Assembly: GCA_011800805.1 (NCBI GenBank)
Contig: MPNW01000461.1
Span: forward strand, 1-64,000
Source: Hirudo medicinalis
Taxonomy: Eukaryota > Annelida > Clitellata > Hirudinida > Hirudinidae
Length of the DNA: 64,000 bases
Reading direction: 5' to 3'
The position numbers and the translations under genes are program-made. The notes beneath the pieces are model-generated. The model saw only the letters and a list, made by a program, of their open reading frames with translations. It was not told the DNA's origin and searched no databases. This document shows, in pieces, positions 1-9,775 of the stretch (position 1 is its first letter; every line of letters starts with the position of its first letter).

Positions 1-133
1 ACCATTTATATAGCGCCCCTACCCGAGGGCGCTCCCTGGAGGTGCAGGCTGGGTTGCGAACACGACACATTACGACTGTTGCTATTACGACCGCATGCAG
101 GAACGCAACCCATTCGGCCAACCTGCACGCCTT
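1..133 (+). repeat. Hairpin interspersed repeat, copy 1 (truncated by window edge)
   Basis: This is the first of at least eight copies of a short interspersed repeat in the window. The shared core reads 'catttatatagcg', then a GC-rich hairpin (AGCGCCCCTACCCGAGGGCGCT-type, stem AGCGC/GCGCT), then 'gcaggctgggttgcgaacac', and ends near 'ggccaacctgcacgcc'. Other copies are near 22.3, 25.1, 28.2 (reverse), 30.1, 32.6, 52.6 and 53.2 kb. No coding capacity is seen. It could be a SINE or a MITE; no tRNA-like head was recognised. Confidence 0.75.
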
Positions 134-780
134 AAATATTGTTAATATATGACAATAATAACGCAAAGAGTTTTTATTTAGAGGGTTTGCTAGACCTTGA
201 AAAACATATATGTTCTTTTCTGACAGGCTAGTCAAAGGAAATCCTTGCCTGTCGACATTGCACATTCCTTTCAGGTTTCAAGTCCCGATAACGCAATTTA
301 GTTTGAACTTTAGTCCATTCAACGACTCCAGTCGTCTGCTACTTTGCTTTGACAGTAATATCGATTACATAACATTTATTCAGATTTTATCGACTATTTT
401 TCGTTTTGCTTATCATGCTTGTTCTAATCGAGTTCTCGGAAATAAATTATATTAACTAAAAATTGTTTCGATTCTCAAGCAATCGCGGAATACATTCCAA
501 TGCATTTTGGCCACAAAAACTTATTTTTATTAGTTACCAAGCTAAGTTTGAAGTTAAAAATTTAAGATTTGTATTTTGCAATCCTAAAATAACAAGTGAA
601 CACTGAAAAAGTCATTCGCGTGTCTTATTTTATTACAGAGCTAAGATTGTTTATCCGAAACATCGCCGTTCCTGCCAAAATCTTTCTTAATCCATCGAAT
701 TAGCATAATTGGGACATAGCATAGTTGGTGCAGGTAGCAAACAACGCGAGCTACACTGAAGGAATCGACGTGTTTTTCGT
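134..780. other. AT-rich intergenic DNA, no gene seen
   Basis: No supported coding exon was found. Bases about 225-355 resemble about 13870-14165 (matching blocks include 'gataacgcaa'), so this stretch is the start of a diverged repeat that also occurs in the 14 kb region. Confidence 0.5.
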
Positions 781-810
781 TCCTGCTCCGCCTGGCAATA
801 GGTAAGCCCG

Positions 811-1341
811 TTGAAACTCCATCGTGCGATAGATTGGGTTTTATTATTTTCCCCCAAGAACGAAGAATTCCAAGTAAACGCGAGTCATAAAAAAGCTTTG
901 ATTATGTGCCTGCACTTTGTACACACTACCCGTTGCTCCTGCCGATTGGATGGTTTAGGGAAACTGAGTTCAAGCCATTTTTTTTCTCAGCCATTTGACA
1001 TGGTATCTGAGGACAGTCCTGATTACTATCAACTGGAGCTGATATATTTGCAGTCTGATATGGACTTCAGAAAAATATATAATAGTAATGACTTGGTTAC
1101 TTTCAACAAAAATTATGTGTATGGAAAGCATCCAAATTTGGAGCAACATGCTAGGAAACTGACTTCACTTTTTGGCAGCACATATTGTTGTGAGCAGTAT
1201 TCAAGAATGAAACTTACTAAAGACAGATACCGATGTCAGCTCAAAGATGAACATCTGGTCAGTGACCAGTCAGCTTGCCACCACATCAGTCAGAACATAA
1301 TAAATTGTGCAAAAACACAAAAATACCAAGTCTCACATTAA
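811..1341 (+). pseudogene. hAT-type transposase C-terminal remnant
   Basis: The open frame lacks an ATG at its 5' end; its first codon is TTG. Its later part reads like the C-terminal dimerisation region of hAT-derived proteins of the GTF2IRD2/ZBED kind: 'LQSDMDFRKIYNSNDLVTF', 'TSLFGSTYCCEQ', 'SRMKLTKDRYRCQL' and 'DEHLVSDQ'. The family normally continues with a hydrophobic helix after 'DEHL'; here the frame degrades into 'SACHHISQN', suggesting frameshifts. The N-terminal BED finger and most of the RNase-H-like core are missing. The 18S rRNA scrap begins about 170 bp downstream. The family call is from remembered patterns; the truncation is seen directly. Confidence 0.6.
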
Positions 1342-1507
1342 TAACACTAAACTTAATTTAATTTGTCTTTATTGTTTAAAAATGTATTCACAATGTATTC
1401 ATAATTCAATAAACCAGTTGTCATTAGATTACATATTGTTGATGTTGAGTGGCCCTCACTATTGTACCAATGTTCAAAAGAGCCCGCCAATGAAACATGT
1501 TGCACAC

Positions 1508-1573
1508 ATCTGATCTAGAGGAAGTAAAAGTCGTACAAGGTTTCCTTAGGTAAACCTGTGAAAGGATCATTAT
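1508..1573 (+). pseudogene. 18S rRNA 3'-end fragment (relic)
   Basis: The stretch contains 'gaggaagtaaaagtcgt', 'acaaggtttcc' and 'ggatcatta', which is the nearly invariant 3' terminus of eukaryotic small-subunit rRNA. It differs from the universal sequence by a missing A after 'gtcgt' and by several substitutions ('ttaggtaaacctgtgaaagg'). About 50 bp of GC-richer sequence follows ('gacgtcgattgcctagccga') and may be ITS1. No other rRNA sequence was seen upstream or downstream, so this is a dispersed decayed copy, not a functional rDNA unit. Confidence 0.85.
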
Positions 1574-1624
1574 CGAAAGACGTCGATTGCCTAGCCGAAC
1601 GACACGGCGTGTCTGTACTCATCC

Positions 1625-2136
1625 AGGAAAGTTTTTTGAGGCCACTAGATTTGTAAGAACATCGAGACAGCTATATTTACAAGATATAAGATTTTTATGA
1701 AACCAACAGACAGCTTTTGAAATAAATTCTTTAGTGCTAGAAGTAGTTGATAGTTGGAATTAGCTCAGGGCAAAAACGGAAAAATTGTGGAAGAATTTAA
1801 GAATGATTAAAGATTAGATTTAAAACTAGAGTCTTTATCTATTGAGTAAGAAAATATAGTTAAATGGTTCTTCTACAGGAGACAATACTTAAGGAGTCTG
1901 GTAATTAGTTTAAATCAACGGTGATCTAAACCAACTTTAGATGTCACTGCTATAAACCGTAAAGAGCATATTACTCTTATCTGTTATTGATAACAACAAT
2001 GTAATTGTTAAAGACCATTTCATCAGTAACTTATATAACACTTTACATTTTACTAATATTTTACTATACTTTTACTTTACTAATTATTCCTTGTATTCTA
2101 GTCACACATGAGACATTACTTGAGGAGCATGATAAT
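1625..2136. other. AT-rich DNA, nothing recognised
   Basis: No ORF, exon, or recognisable repeat could be supported here. Confidence 0.5.
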
Positions 2137-2580
2137 TAGTTGATGATGAAGAAAGTTGTCTAATTAGGCATGTCTCAAAATCAGATATTAACCATCCAAC
2201 AGAGTTATTAATCATTTAACTCCTATTAATACTCACAAGCGTGTGTAAATCCTCTTCGGCAAATTACAAACAATGGGAAAATAACGTTGATCTTGTAAAT
2301 ATTCATATCAACGTGTTCCATAAAAATCGGCCCACAATTAAAATATATTTAACTTATTCTTCCAAATAATTCCGNTTCATATCAACGTGTTCCATAAAAA
2401 TCGGCCCACAATTAAAATATATTTAACTTATTCTTCCAAATAATTCCGGTAAATCAAAATGAGATTCCGATATTCAGTATTTTGGCCATTCTGTCGTTCT
2501 GGTCCAAAACATGAGTAAACTTGTTGAGAGCTCCTCCAAGTATAAACTACATTACGTCACGAGACCAAAGAACAAGTGAC
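2137..2580 (+). repeat. Dispersed repeat shared with 14560-14998
   Basis: About 440 bp are shared with 14560-14998. From 'cctcttcggcaaattac' to 'gagaccaaagaac' the two copies are almost base-identical (one t/c difference seen near 2510), while the first about 110 bp are clearly diverged. The abrupt change in similarity suggests gene conversion, a recent duplication of part of the repeat, or assembly collapse. Confidence 0.8.
2302..2448 (+). repeat. 73-bp tandem duplication around a single N
   Basis: A 73-bp unit starting 'ttcatatcaacgtgttcc' and ending 'caaataattccg' occurs twice, at 2302-2374 and 2376-2448, separated by one N at 2375. The same two-unit-plus-N arrangement recurs at 14717-14863. 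A one-base gap flanked by identical sequence is typical of contig ends that overlap but were not merged, so the tandem structure may not be real. Confidence 0.85.
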
Positions 2581-2755
2581 ATGAATACATTTTTCGCATA
2601 GTTTATAAAACATTTGCGAAATAGCATTTGCTGTACAAAAATACTTGCAGATATATTAATCGTTTGTCCTTTACTAAATTTTTGGTAATGTTGTCAAACG
2701 AAAAATTTTACGGGTAAACCATATTCAACTTATCAAATCTGTATATGTATCATAT

Positions 2756-3042
2756 TGAAATAAACCGGGGTCCGTAAACTTGGGAGGTTTTCTAGTAAAG
2801 TTTATTGAGTAAGTATTCAGTGAATAGAACTGAATAATCGAATTGAGAATTTGTATGTAACTGTAAGACTTATTGAATCTGATTTTGGAATCTGATGTGG
2901 GAATTTTGTGATCTGCATGGAAATTTTATAAACTTAATTTAGTTCTGCAGAACTGCATTGCAGAAGATTCTAAATATGACGGTCAAATGTAGCAATATAA
3001 ATTTAATTACAAAAATTAATTAATGCTTTCGCCAGTGTTACA
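2756..3042 (+). repeat. Terminal-repeat family member (LTR-like), copy A
   Basis: The copy starts 'tgaaataaaccggggtcc', carries the shared block 'agtattcagtgaatagaac', and ends 'aattaatgctttcgccagtg' plus 'ttaca', so it has TG..CA termini. Other members are at 3487-3844 (reverse), 3997-4257 (reverse), 4904-5243, 8352-8430 (3' part) and 9580-9775 (5' part). No coding sequence lies inside. Confidence 0.65.
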
Positions 3043-3486
3043 AAATTATATAACGTATAATAGCAATGATATAAAATCGCAAATATATCGGAGCAATGAT
3101 ACGAATTTCTCATCATATTTATATTAAAACCCACGCTACGCTAAGCATTAGTGCTTCCATATCTTTCACGTTGTAGCACTATGTGAGCATCTCGACCACG
3201 TTCCTCTCACATATCACACAAGCCGGTAATATTACAACTAAATCGGGTTATGTTCCATATCAGTGATATTTTCGTGAACGATGTTATCAGTACGAAAATT
3301 GTTTTTCCCATTAATTAACTAAAATCACACACATTCCTGGAACGGTTTGCTACAGAAACCGCAAGATGCTAATATGCCATTATCAAAAGTATTGCCATCA
3401 CTTTTAAATTTGGAATGCCATTTGCAACAATCTGGTGCATTTAGGGCCCTTTGTCACCAGCTATTGCAGGATGTGAGGAGGCATAA
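3043..3486. other. Intergenic DNA, nothing recognised
   Basis: AT-rich sequence with no supported coding or RNA feature. Confidence 0.45.
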
Positions 3487-3844
3487 TGTTATAACCCTGA
3501 AAAATGCCATTAGTTAATTTTTGTAATTAAGTTTAAGTTTGTTAATTAATTTGTTGTTAAATTTAGAATCTTTCCAGGACTACCTCTAAGCGTTCTGATT
3601 AAGTTTATAACATCATAAAAAATCAAACAAGAACACACATTATCTCAGAGAATCTCGAAGCCCACATTGAAGAACATTCTTATTCAGCAAATAATCACGC
3701 AACTGATCGTTACGCAATAACTGGCTTCAGCATTATTACGTAAGCGTGGTATTTACAGTTAATACCACTCAGTTGATAACTGAATATTTACTGAATAACT
3801 CCAACAATAAACTCGGCATAAATTAAGCCCCGTCGTTTATTACA

Positions 3845-4657
3845 ATATATTTTGGATCCTAATTCTCTTGATTTTAATCCATTACCAGCTGCAGCCTGTT
3901 TATTGGATCCATCTGTTAGAGATATTCTATTTTATCCAGCTTTAGCTAGCTTCACCAAAGAAGCTGCATTATATAAACATATTAATTTAATGACGCTGTT
4001 ATAACCCTGGCTTTAATTATATTAAATAATTAGATAATTAAAGAATAATTAAATTTATTTTGTTCCAAAGAAATATTCAGTGTCTTTTGATGCTTAAGTT
4101 TCATAATAGCGCAAAAGTAGCGAAGACGGCAGTCAAGACAGTCTGGATGATCCAGAATCTCAGATTTTCAACTCAATTGTTCAGTTCGACTAACTGAATA
4201 CTTGTGCAATAAACTTAATAGTTAACTTACTAGTTTCAGGACCCCAGGGTTATTTCAATACGTTGAATCAAGCTGATGAATGCGGAACTGAAATTCCATC
4301 CAAAAAGTTTAAGTTCCCAGCCATAAAAAAAAATCCACAAGCTAGCACATCCGCAACCCTCACTTCCTCAGATACATTAGTGAACCAACTAAACCGCAAT
4401 CTTTATGAAGGTGACAATATGTAGATATATTGCTATTTTGGATCAAACGAGAAGGAACATATCCAAAATTGTCCAAAATAGCAGATGATCTTGTTTCTGC
4501 TCCTGCCTCTCAATCATTTGATGAAAGAATGTTCTCTTTATGCGGAATAATGACAAGTGGAAGATGGAACGGGATGCACAAGTCTTTGGAGATGCTTTCG
4601 TCTGTACAAATTAATAGTGACATCTTATGCATAAAACATTATTTCAATTTGAAATGA
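3845..4657 (+). pseudogene. hAT transposase remnant, interrupted by a nested repeat
   Basis: Reading the plus strand, 3845-3996 encodes 'YILDPNSLDFNPLPAAACL' and 'RDILFYPALASFTKEAA'. About 4258-4420 encodes 'NTLNQADECGTEIPSKKF' and more, then a stop. From 4430 a frame carries the hAT C-terminal dimerisation signature: 'YPKLSKIADDL', 'PASQSFDERMFS' and 'LCGIMTSGR'. In intact proteins this region reads W..YP.LS.IA..LL..PASS..SER.FS..G. The 261-bp nested repeat at 3997-4257 splits the frame, and a stop plus a frameshift lie near 4422. The element is dead. Confidence 0.7.
3997..4257 (-). repeat. Terminal-repeat family member, copy nested in hAT ORF
   Basis: It begins 'tgttataaccctggc' and ends 'ccagggttatttca'. 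On the minus strand it matches copy A and 9580-9775, sharing the block 'aagtattcagt'. It interrupts a hAT reading frame, so it inserted later. No clean target-site duplication was found. Confidence 0.6.
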
Positions 4658-4903
4658 ACCACGTTTAAATGTTAAATTCTAAAATTATGAATTTTCTAGA
4701 ACTAAAATGAGAATTAAAATTTTCACGAGAACTAGAAAATGTTCAAATGAATTCATGTTCAAATTTACTTAATTTCCCAGATTTATTATGAGAACATCAG
4801 ACAAATACAACCTAAGATTGCCTTAGAACTTCTAATCCGCCCTATAACATTGAAAACATTCTCCATAAATTGTGCTGGTCCATATGTAATATGTAATATG
4901 TAT

Positions 4904-5243
4904 TGTAATAAACGACGGGGCTTAATTTATGCTGAGTTTATTGTTGGGATTATTCAGCAAATATTCAGTTAACTAGTGAGTTGTATTACCTGTAAATACT
5001 ACGCTTACTTAATAATCCTGTTGCCAGTTATTGGGTAACGATCAGTTGCGTGATTATTTGCTGAATAGGAATGTTCTTCAATGTCAAGTATTCTTGTAGG
5101 CTTCTATAATTTCCAAGTAGGCTGTTTGCGCAGTAATAATACATCGACGCCGTGGAGCAAAAAGATAGTGAATATAAATATAAAATATTAAACATAAACA
5201 CAACTACAAAAATTAATTAATGGCATTTTTCAGGGTTATAACA
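4904..5243 (+). repeat. Terminal-repeat family member (right arm)
   Basis: It starts 'tgtaataaacgacggggc' and ends 'tttttcagggttataaca'. It is the inverted partner of 3487-3844 and belongs to the same family as 2756-3042. Confidence 0.6.
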
Positions 5244-5470
5244 ATACGTTGTATATGCTTCACTCTTTCATCAGAATTATTATCAAATATGAAATTGTCA
5301 TTATTCAGACTTAAACTGAAAGATTTGACACGATGTTCAGCTCCGGTCTAACGATGATTAACATGCCAGATTTTATTTTATTTAATTATGGGAAAATGTC
5401 TTGCATTTAATTTAACCGTTTCGTTTAATTTTGAGGTTTAATGGGTTTAGTTGGCTTCCTTTTCTTTCGC

Positions 5471-5630
5471 ATTACATGTCACCCACTACATGTCAACCAT
5501 TACATGTCACCCACTACATGTCAACCATTACATGTCACCCACTACATGTCAACCATTACATGTCACCCACTACATGTCACCCATTACAGGTCACCCGTTA
5601 CATGTCACCTATTACTTGTTACCTATTAGC
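5471..5630 (+). repeat. Minisatellite, alternating 15-bp units
   Basis: There are about ten tandem units of the type 'attacatgtcacccact' and 'acatgtcaacc', decaying at the 3' edge ('attacaggtcacccgttac'). It is not a CRISPR array: there are no unique spacers and the whole array is near-repeat sequence. Confidence 0.85.
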
Positions 5631-6484
5631 GGGAAAACATCAGTTCATAATAGGGTTGTCGGTATTTTATTGTTAGATGAAATATCAATAAAAACGTTAT
5701 CTATCGATATTAGACATTTGTTTCCTGACATCGTTATTTAAATTAAGTCCTACAAACTTTTGCTTATTTTAATTAGGGATATGTAACGAAATGTTCTGCC
5801 TTTGTTATGGTTCAAATGAGGCTAGGAGTGAATGGTAATATACTTATAAGCCTTGTTGATAATCATTTGTTCGAATAATGGTGAAAGAATCAATTCAAAG
5901 TGGAAACAATTTTCGCTAACGATTCTTCGTTGAGCTGTTCAGACAAACTTTGTTTCTAAGAAGAACAACTTTGAATACTTCTATTTGTGTGTTTGTTCCA
6001 TAAACAAAACAAATTACACAAAATGATGTTAGCTGCATAAAAACATTCATAAGATTCCGGGATAGGCTACGCAATCGATATTTTGCAAGTAAGTTTGTAC
6101 GACATTTATTAACATATCGGCAACCTCTGTTCAGGTGTTTATTCTGGACACTAAATTGATGTGTTTCATTTATTTTGATATTCAACAAAAAATTCTGTTC
6201 AAATCCAAAATCCTCTTTAGGTGCAAATGTATTAAAAGAGCATTTAAATTATTACATATGATATTCTGGCTCTAAATGTAATTAAAAAAGATTTATTTGA
6301 ATCTTAAAAACTTTTGAATGACATGCGATGTTAAAAAACAATATATCGTCTGAGAGCAGTAACAAAAGTTTGCCACAAGTTATTTATAGTTTTGTTTCTG
6401 AATAAGATTTAATTTGAAGAGACATAAAATGAGAGATGAAAATGCTTGAAATACACAAAAACCAATTAAGTTTGAACATTAAAT
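5631..6484. other. Intergenic DNA, nothing recognised
   Basis: AT-rich sequence. A 90-codon minus-strand frame at 5916-6188 shows no domain or exon signal and was not called. Confidence 0.45.
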
Positions 6485-6490
6485 TTTATT
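6485..6490 (-). promoter_or_regulatory. Polyadenylation signal overlapping the stop codon
   Basis: On the minus strand the end of the frame reads CAATAAAA. The TAA stop is embedded in an AATAAA hexamer, which would leave a very short 3' UTR for the membrane-protein gene. Confidence 0.45.
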
Positions 6491-7429
6491 GCTCTTTCGT
6501 GACATCTAATGGTGCTGAATCAGTATTTCTAACTGGAGGATTTTCATTTTCATCTTCATCTTCCTCATCGGGAGTATCCATGTCAGCCGATTTCGATATT
6601 TTGTTCTTGTACGAAAACCCTACAACAAAACACCCAAAGCTGAATACAGTTAGAAATATTTCAGCCATCAATGTATACTTACAATAATAAACTCCAGCAA
6701 ATAATAGAAATAATAACAAGAGGAGAAGTAAGACCCCAAAGATATAACTAATTCCGATATTTCCAAAACCCTCCTCGGTCGCGTCCTCCACTTTCAATGC
6801 TATTTCTGTTATATTTGAGGTTTCAGAATCATTTAATGTATCCATTTCTTCACTCTGGATTAAACCATTATAATTCTGAATGTCATGCTCAGTGGATTCA
6901 GTTGTAGATTTCGTGTCAGTTTCCGTGTCAGTTTCCGTGTCAGTTTCCGTGTCAGTTTCGCTTGTTTCTTCGCTGGTTACATTATCTTCAGTTCTTCCTC
7001 CATTTTCCTGGTTTTCATCTTTAAAAAAGAAATGGAACTTTTACGTTGTTTTAACTCAACTTTCTTTATTTCTGCATAATTACAAAATAATAATGTTACT
7101 ACTGTTATTGTTATTATTGTTATTATTACACAGTGCCCATTAATAATCGATGTTAATTAACGGTAAATATGGTAGATATTTTTGAATAAGATAAAAGAGG
7201 TAAATAAATTTAATAAAAAATATTAATGTAATAAATATCAAAAACTGATTGCGTTAATTCTAATTCAACAAGTACTGTTGCAAAAATAAGTAAAAATGAC
7301 ATTAGTTGATTAAATATTATTAACTAAACAATTGAACACTTGGAATACTGATCATCCTTATTCATAAAACCCTCACCATCAGAGGTTCCTGTGCCACAAA
7401 TTGAATTGTATTCCTTATGCAAAGCTTTG
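6486..7429 (-). CDS. Membrane protein with acidic Thr/Glu repeat, C-terminal exons (5' partial)
   Basis: Two exons can be joined on the minus strand: 7377-7429 (acceptor CTCAG, donor GATG|GTGAGG, encoding 'KALHKEYNSICGTGTSD') and the terminal exon 6486-7018 (acceptor TTTAAAG). Intron phase (1) agrees. The terminal exon encodes an acidic, Thr-rich stretch with four in-frame copies of a four-residue Glu-Thr-Asp-Thr unit, then a strongly hydrophobic segment ('YIFGVLLLL' onward) and a second hydrophobic segment ('IFLTVFSFGCFVVGF'). It closes with an acidic tail ('TPDEEDEDENENPP') and stop TAA. I read it as a membrane protein with one or two spanning helices and an acidic cytoplasmic end. The family is not recognised. 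Upstream exons were not found. Confidence 0.6.
6913..6960. repeat. Coding 12-bp tandem repeat
   Basis: There are four copies of 'gtgtcagtttcc' (the last varies), encoding the acidic Thr-Glu-Thr-Asp repeat of the minus-strand membrane protein. The 12-bp period keeps the frame. Confidence 0.9.
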
Positions 7430-8351
7430 CTGAGAGTTTCATAATGCATTTGTAAGAAATAATTTTTATTTTTCTGTTTTGAAATAAAACATTCAATAAA
7501 TATTTGAACACGGATAATTTATCATTTGCTACTTCATGTGAGACGAATTGTAATTTAAAGGATCTATTCTATACTGAGAAAAACCTTGACGCAATAGAAA
7601 TCAGAAGGAACAACAAAAAAAAGGTGCACTTTTTCTCAAACATCAATCACTTCAAATGCAAGACGATACTGGGCAGGGTTGGAATTCGGGTGAATTTAGT
7701 CTTTGAAAATCTTGGTTATTGACAAAATAATGCATACCGTATTTTCACCTGTATAACACACGCTTTATACTCGATTTTACATACCTTGCATTTTACATAC
7801 CCCCCTCTGCATGTTGTGCTCATATGCTATAAAAAAAAATAAATCCACATGAATTTGACTTCCGATCAACAAAAATTACAAATTCCATCGTTAGTAAATA
7901 TGTTTTCTAGTTTTTTTTGTGAGAATGGGTTTCTTGATTGAATTTTATGATTGATTGAACCCTGGCAGTATTCAAGCGTCGTTTAAAGTACTTCCGTTTA
8001 CGGCTTGTGGATGTGCAATCATTATCTCTAAATTATTCAACTGGCTAGAGAACTTCCACTTTTGGAAAATTTTAATTTTTGATATATTAATAGATAAACA
8101 CTCGGGTGATGGTGAAATATGTGGTAAAAATTAAAATTAAAAAATTACTTCATGTATTTTTTACCAATAATTATTATTATTGCTGTTGAAAAACAGGTTT
8201 TAGTTTTTTTTCTGTTATGACAATACTTGTAGTGAAGGCACACGCAGACATCACATGCATTGTACCAAATATCTTCAACCTTTTAATGGGTTGGTTTTGC
8301 TACACAAACTCTTTGATAATTTCTCAAAAGCATGGAATTAAATATTTTGGC
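7430..8351. other. AT-rich DNA, nothing recognised
   Basis: No supported exon or repeat. The first exons of the minus-strand membrane protein may lie here but could not be identified. Confidence 0.4.
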
Positions 8352-9775
8352 GATTAAATGTGGCAATATAAATTTAATTATTCTCTAATTATTTAATTAC
8401 TTAATTTAATTATGCAGCAGTGTTATAACATTACACCCTCCTTAGATCTGTTCGTCCCGAACAGATACTCTTTGTCATGGGCAACCAAATGGTTTCATCT
8501 TCACTCTGGAGACGCAGTCACTAAGTTGATTCTTTTGTGTCAACTGTCTCCACAGCAGACCCTCACCACTAAAGTGCATCCTCTCAGCAATCGCTATTGT
8601 CCAGCCCGTGACCTCCTTCAACAAGGGAGGCCTAAGAATGCTCTGCCTGAAATCCACAGCAAATCCGAAACCCCGACACCTCCATTGAGTTTTGCTGACA
8701 TCCTGCCTCTTCCAATATTCTAAAGTTGGGCTTTAAAATCTCCACCGGCAGAATCCCTGACAGACCATTTTCATCGCTTCATCGACACCCGGGTCTTCCG
8801 TAGTCCCACCGAAAGGTTCGTCCCGAACCTATGAATCAACGATTTCCGAAGGTCCATAGGCTCATGACTGTCGAGAATTTTGCTTTCTCAACTCATATCC
8901 GCAGATTCTGCCGCGCCCACAATCTCAGGCTATACAACCCCGAAATCCGCTGAACTGCCATTGTTCAACTCCACGTCAATATTCCGAACATCGTCATCCT
9001 CGCCCAGTTCTTCCACCGATTCCCCACTGCATGGAAGCGCCACTTTGATTCCCCCAAAGTGCTTCCATCAGCCCTTTCCTCTGTTTCCTTTTCAACCGAA
9101 ACCAGCGAGGCAATCGGACACAGAACTGACTCATCGGCGACTATAGTGACTTCTTTGATGCTTCTCAGATTATTTTCCAGTCCAACAAGGTTGTCTCTGT
9201 TCTCACTAGGAACCGCTATTATTCCTCTGCCGGAACAACAGTTTCTTCAGCGGTCAGCGATATGATTTCATCCGGTTTCTTGAAAAGATTGATCTCCACA
9301 GGTGCAGCCAATTTATCCAACATCCTTCTAAATACTGGATCAATGAAGACGTAATCTATTGGGTCATGGCCATTCCCTACCAGCCATTACTCAAGGCGAT
9401 CTCGCAGTTCCTTCACTTAGCCAGTCGGATCCAGATGTCTCTACCTCGGTTCGCGCCTCAACTCCCCTCGTCTCAGATCTTCAAGATGGCTTATTTTTTA
9501 TCCCCTCGTTTTTTGGATACTCCTACACAGATACTCTTCTGATCCAACTTGTCCTTTGGATCCCACTCCTGACACCAAGGAAATAAACCGGGGGTCCGTA
9601 AACTTGAAAGGTTTTCTAGTAAGTTTATTGAGCAAGTATTCAGTGAATAGAACTGAATAATCGAGTTGAGAATTTGTGTGGAAAAAACCGTAAAATTTGT
9701 GGAAAATCGTGAGATTTTGGAATCTTGGGAGATAGTGTAAACTTAATTTAGTTCTGCATATGCAGATTAGTGCTC
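8352..9775 (+). mobile_element. Terminal-repeat-flanked degenerate element
   Basis: 8352-8430 matches the 3' part of the terminal-repeat family ('gcaatataaatttaatta' ... 'tgttataaca'), and 9580-9775 matches its 5' part ('aaataaaccgggggtccg' ... 'cttaatttagttctgca'). Both are in direct orientation, as expected for an element between two partial repeats. The 1.15-kb interior is clearly richer in GC than its surroundings and contains the palindrome-like 'gttcgtcccgaac' twice (near 8449 and 8817). Short plus-strand frames exist (8412-8723, 8880-9146) but no protease, RT, integrase or transposase motif was recognised. Confidence 0.5.

Larger units (their letters stand above)
3487..5243. mobile_element. 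Inverted terminal-repeat structure enclosing hAT fragment
   Basis: Two about 350-bp arms, 3487-3844 and 4904-5243, are inverted copies of each other. The outer termini mirror each other as 'tgttataaccctgaaaaatg' and its complement, and the inner ends share 'aaacgacggggcttaattta'. Between them lies a broken hAT transposase fragment, itself split by a further reverse copy of the same repeat family (3997-4257). The arms could be long terminal inverted repeats of a foldback-like element, or two solo terminal repeats that happen to flank the fragment. Confidence 0.65.

Noticed and set aside
5471..5630. Possible CRISPR array
   Set aside because: The units are contiguous near-repeats without unique spacers, in a eukaryotic transposon-rich context; it is a minisatellite.
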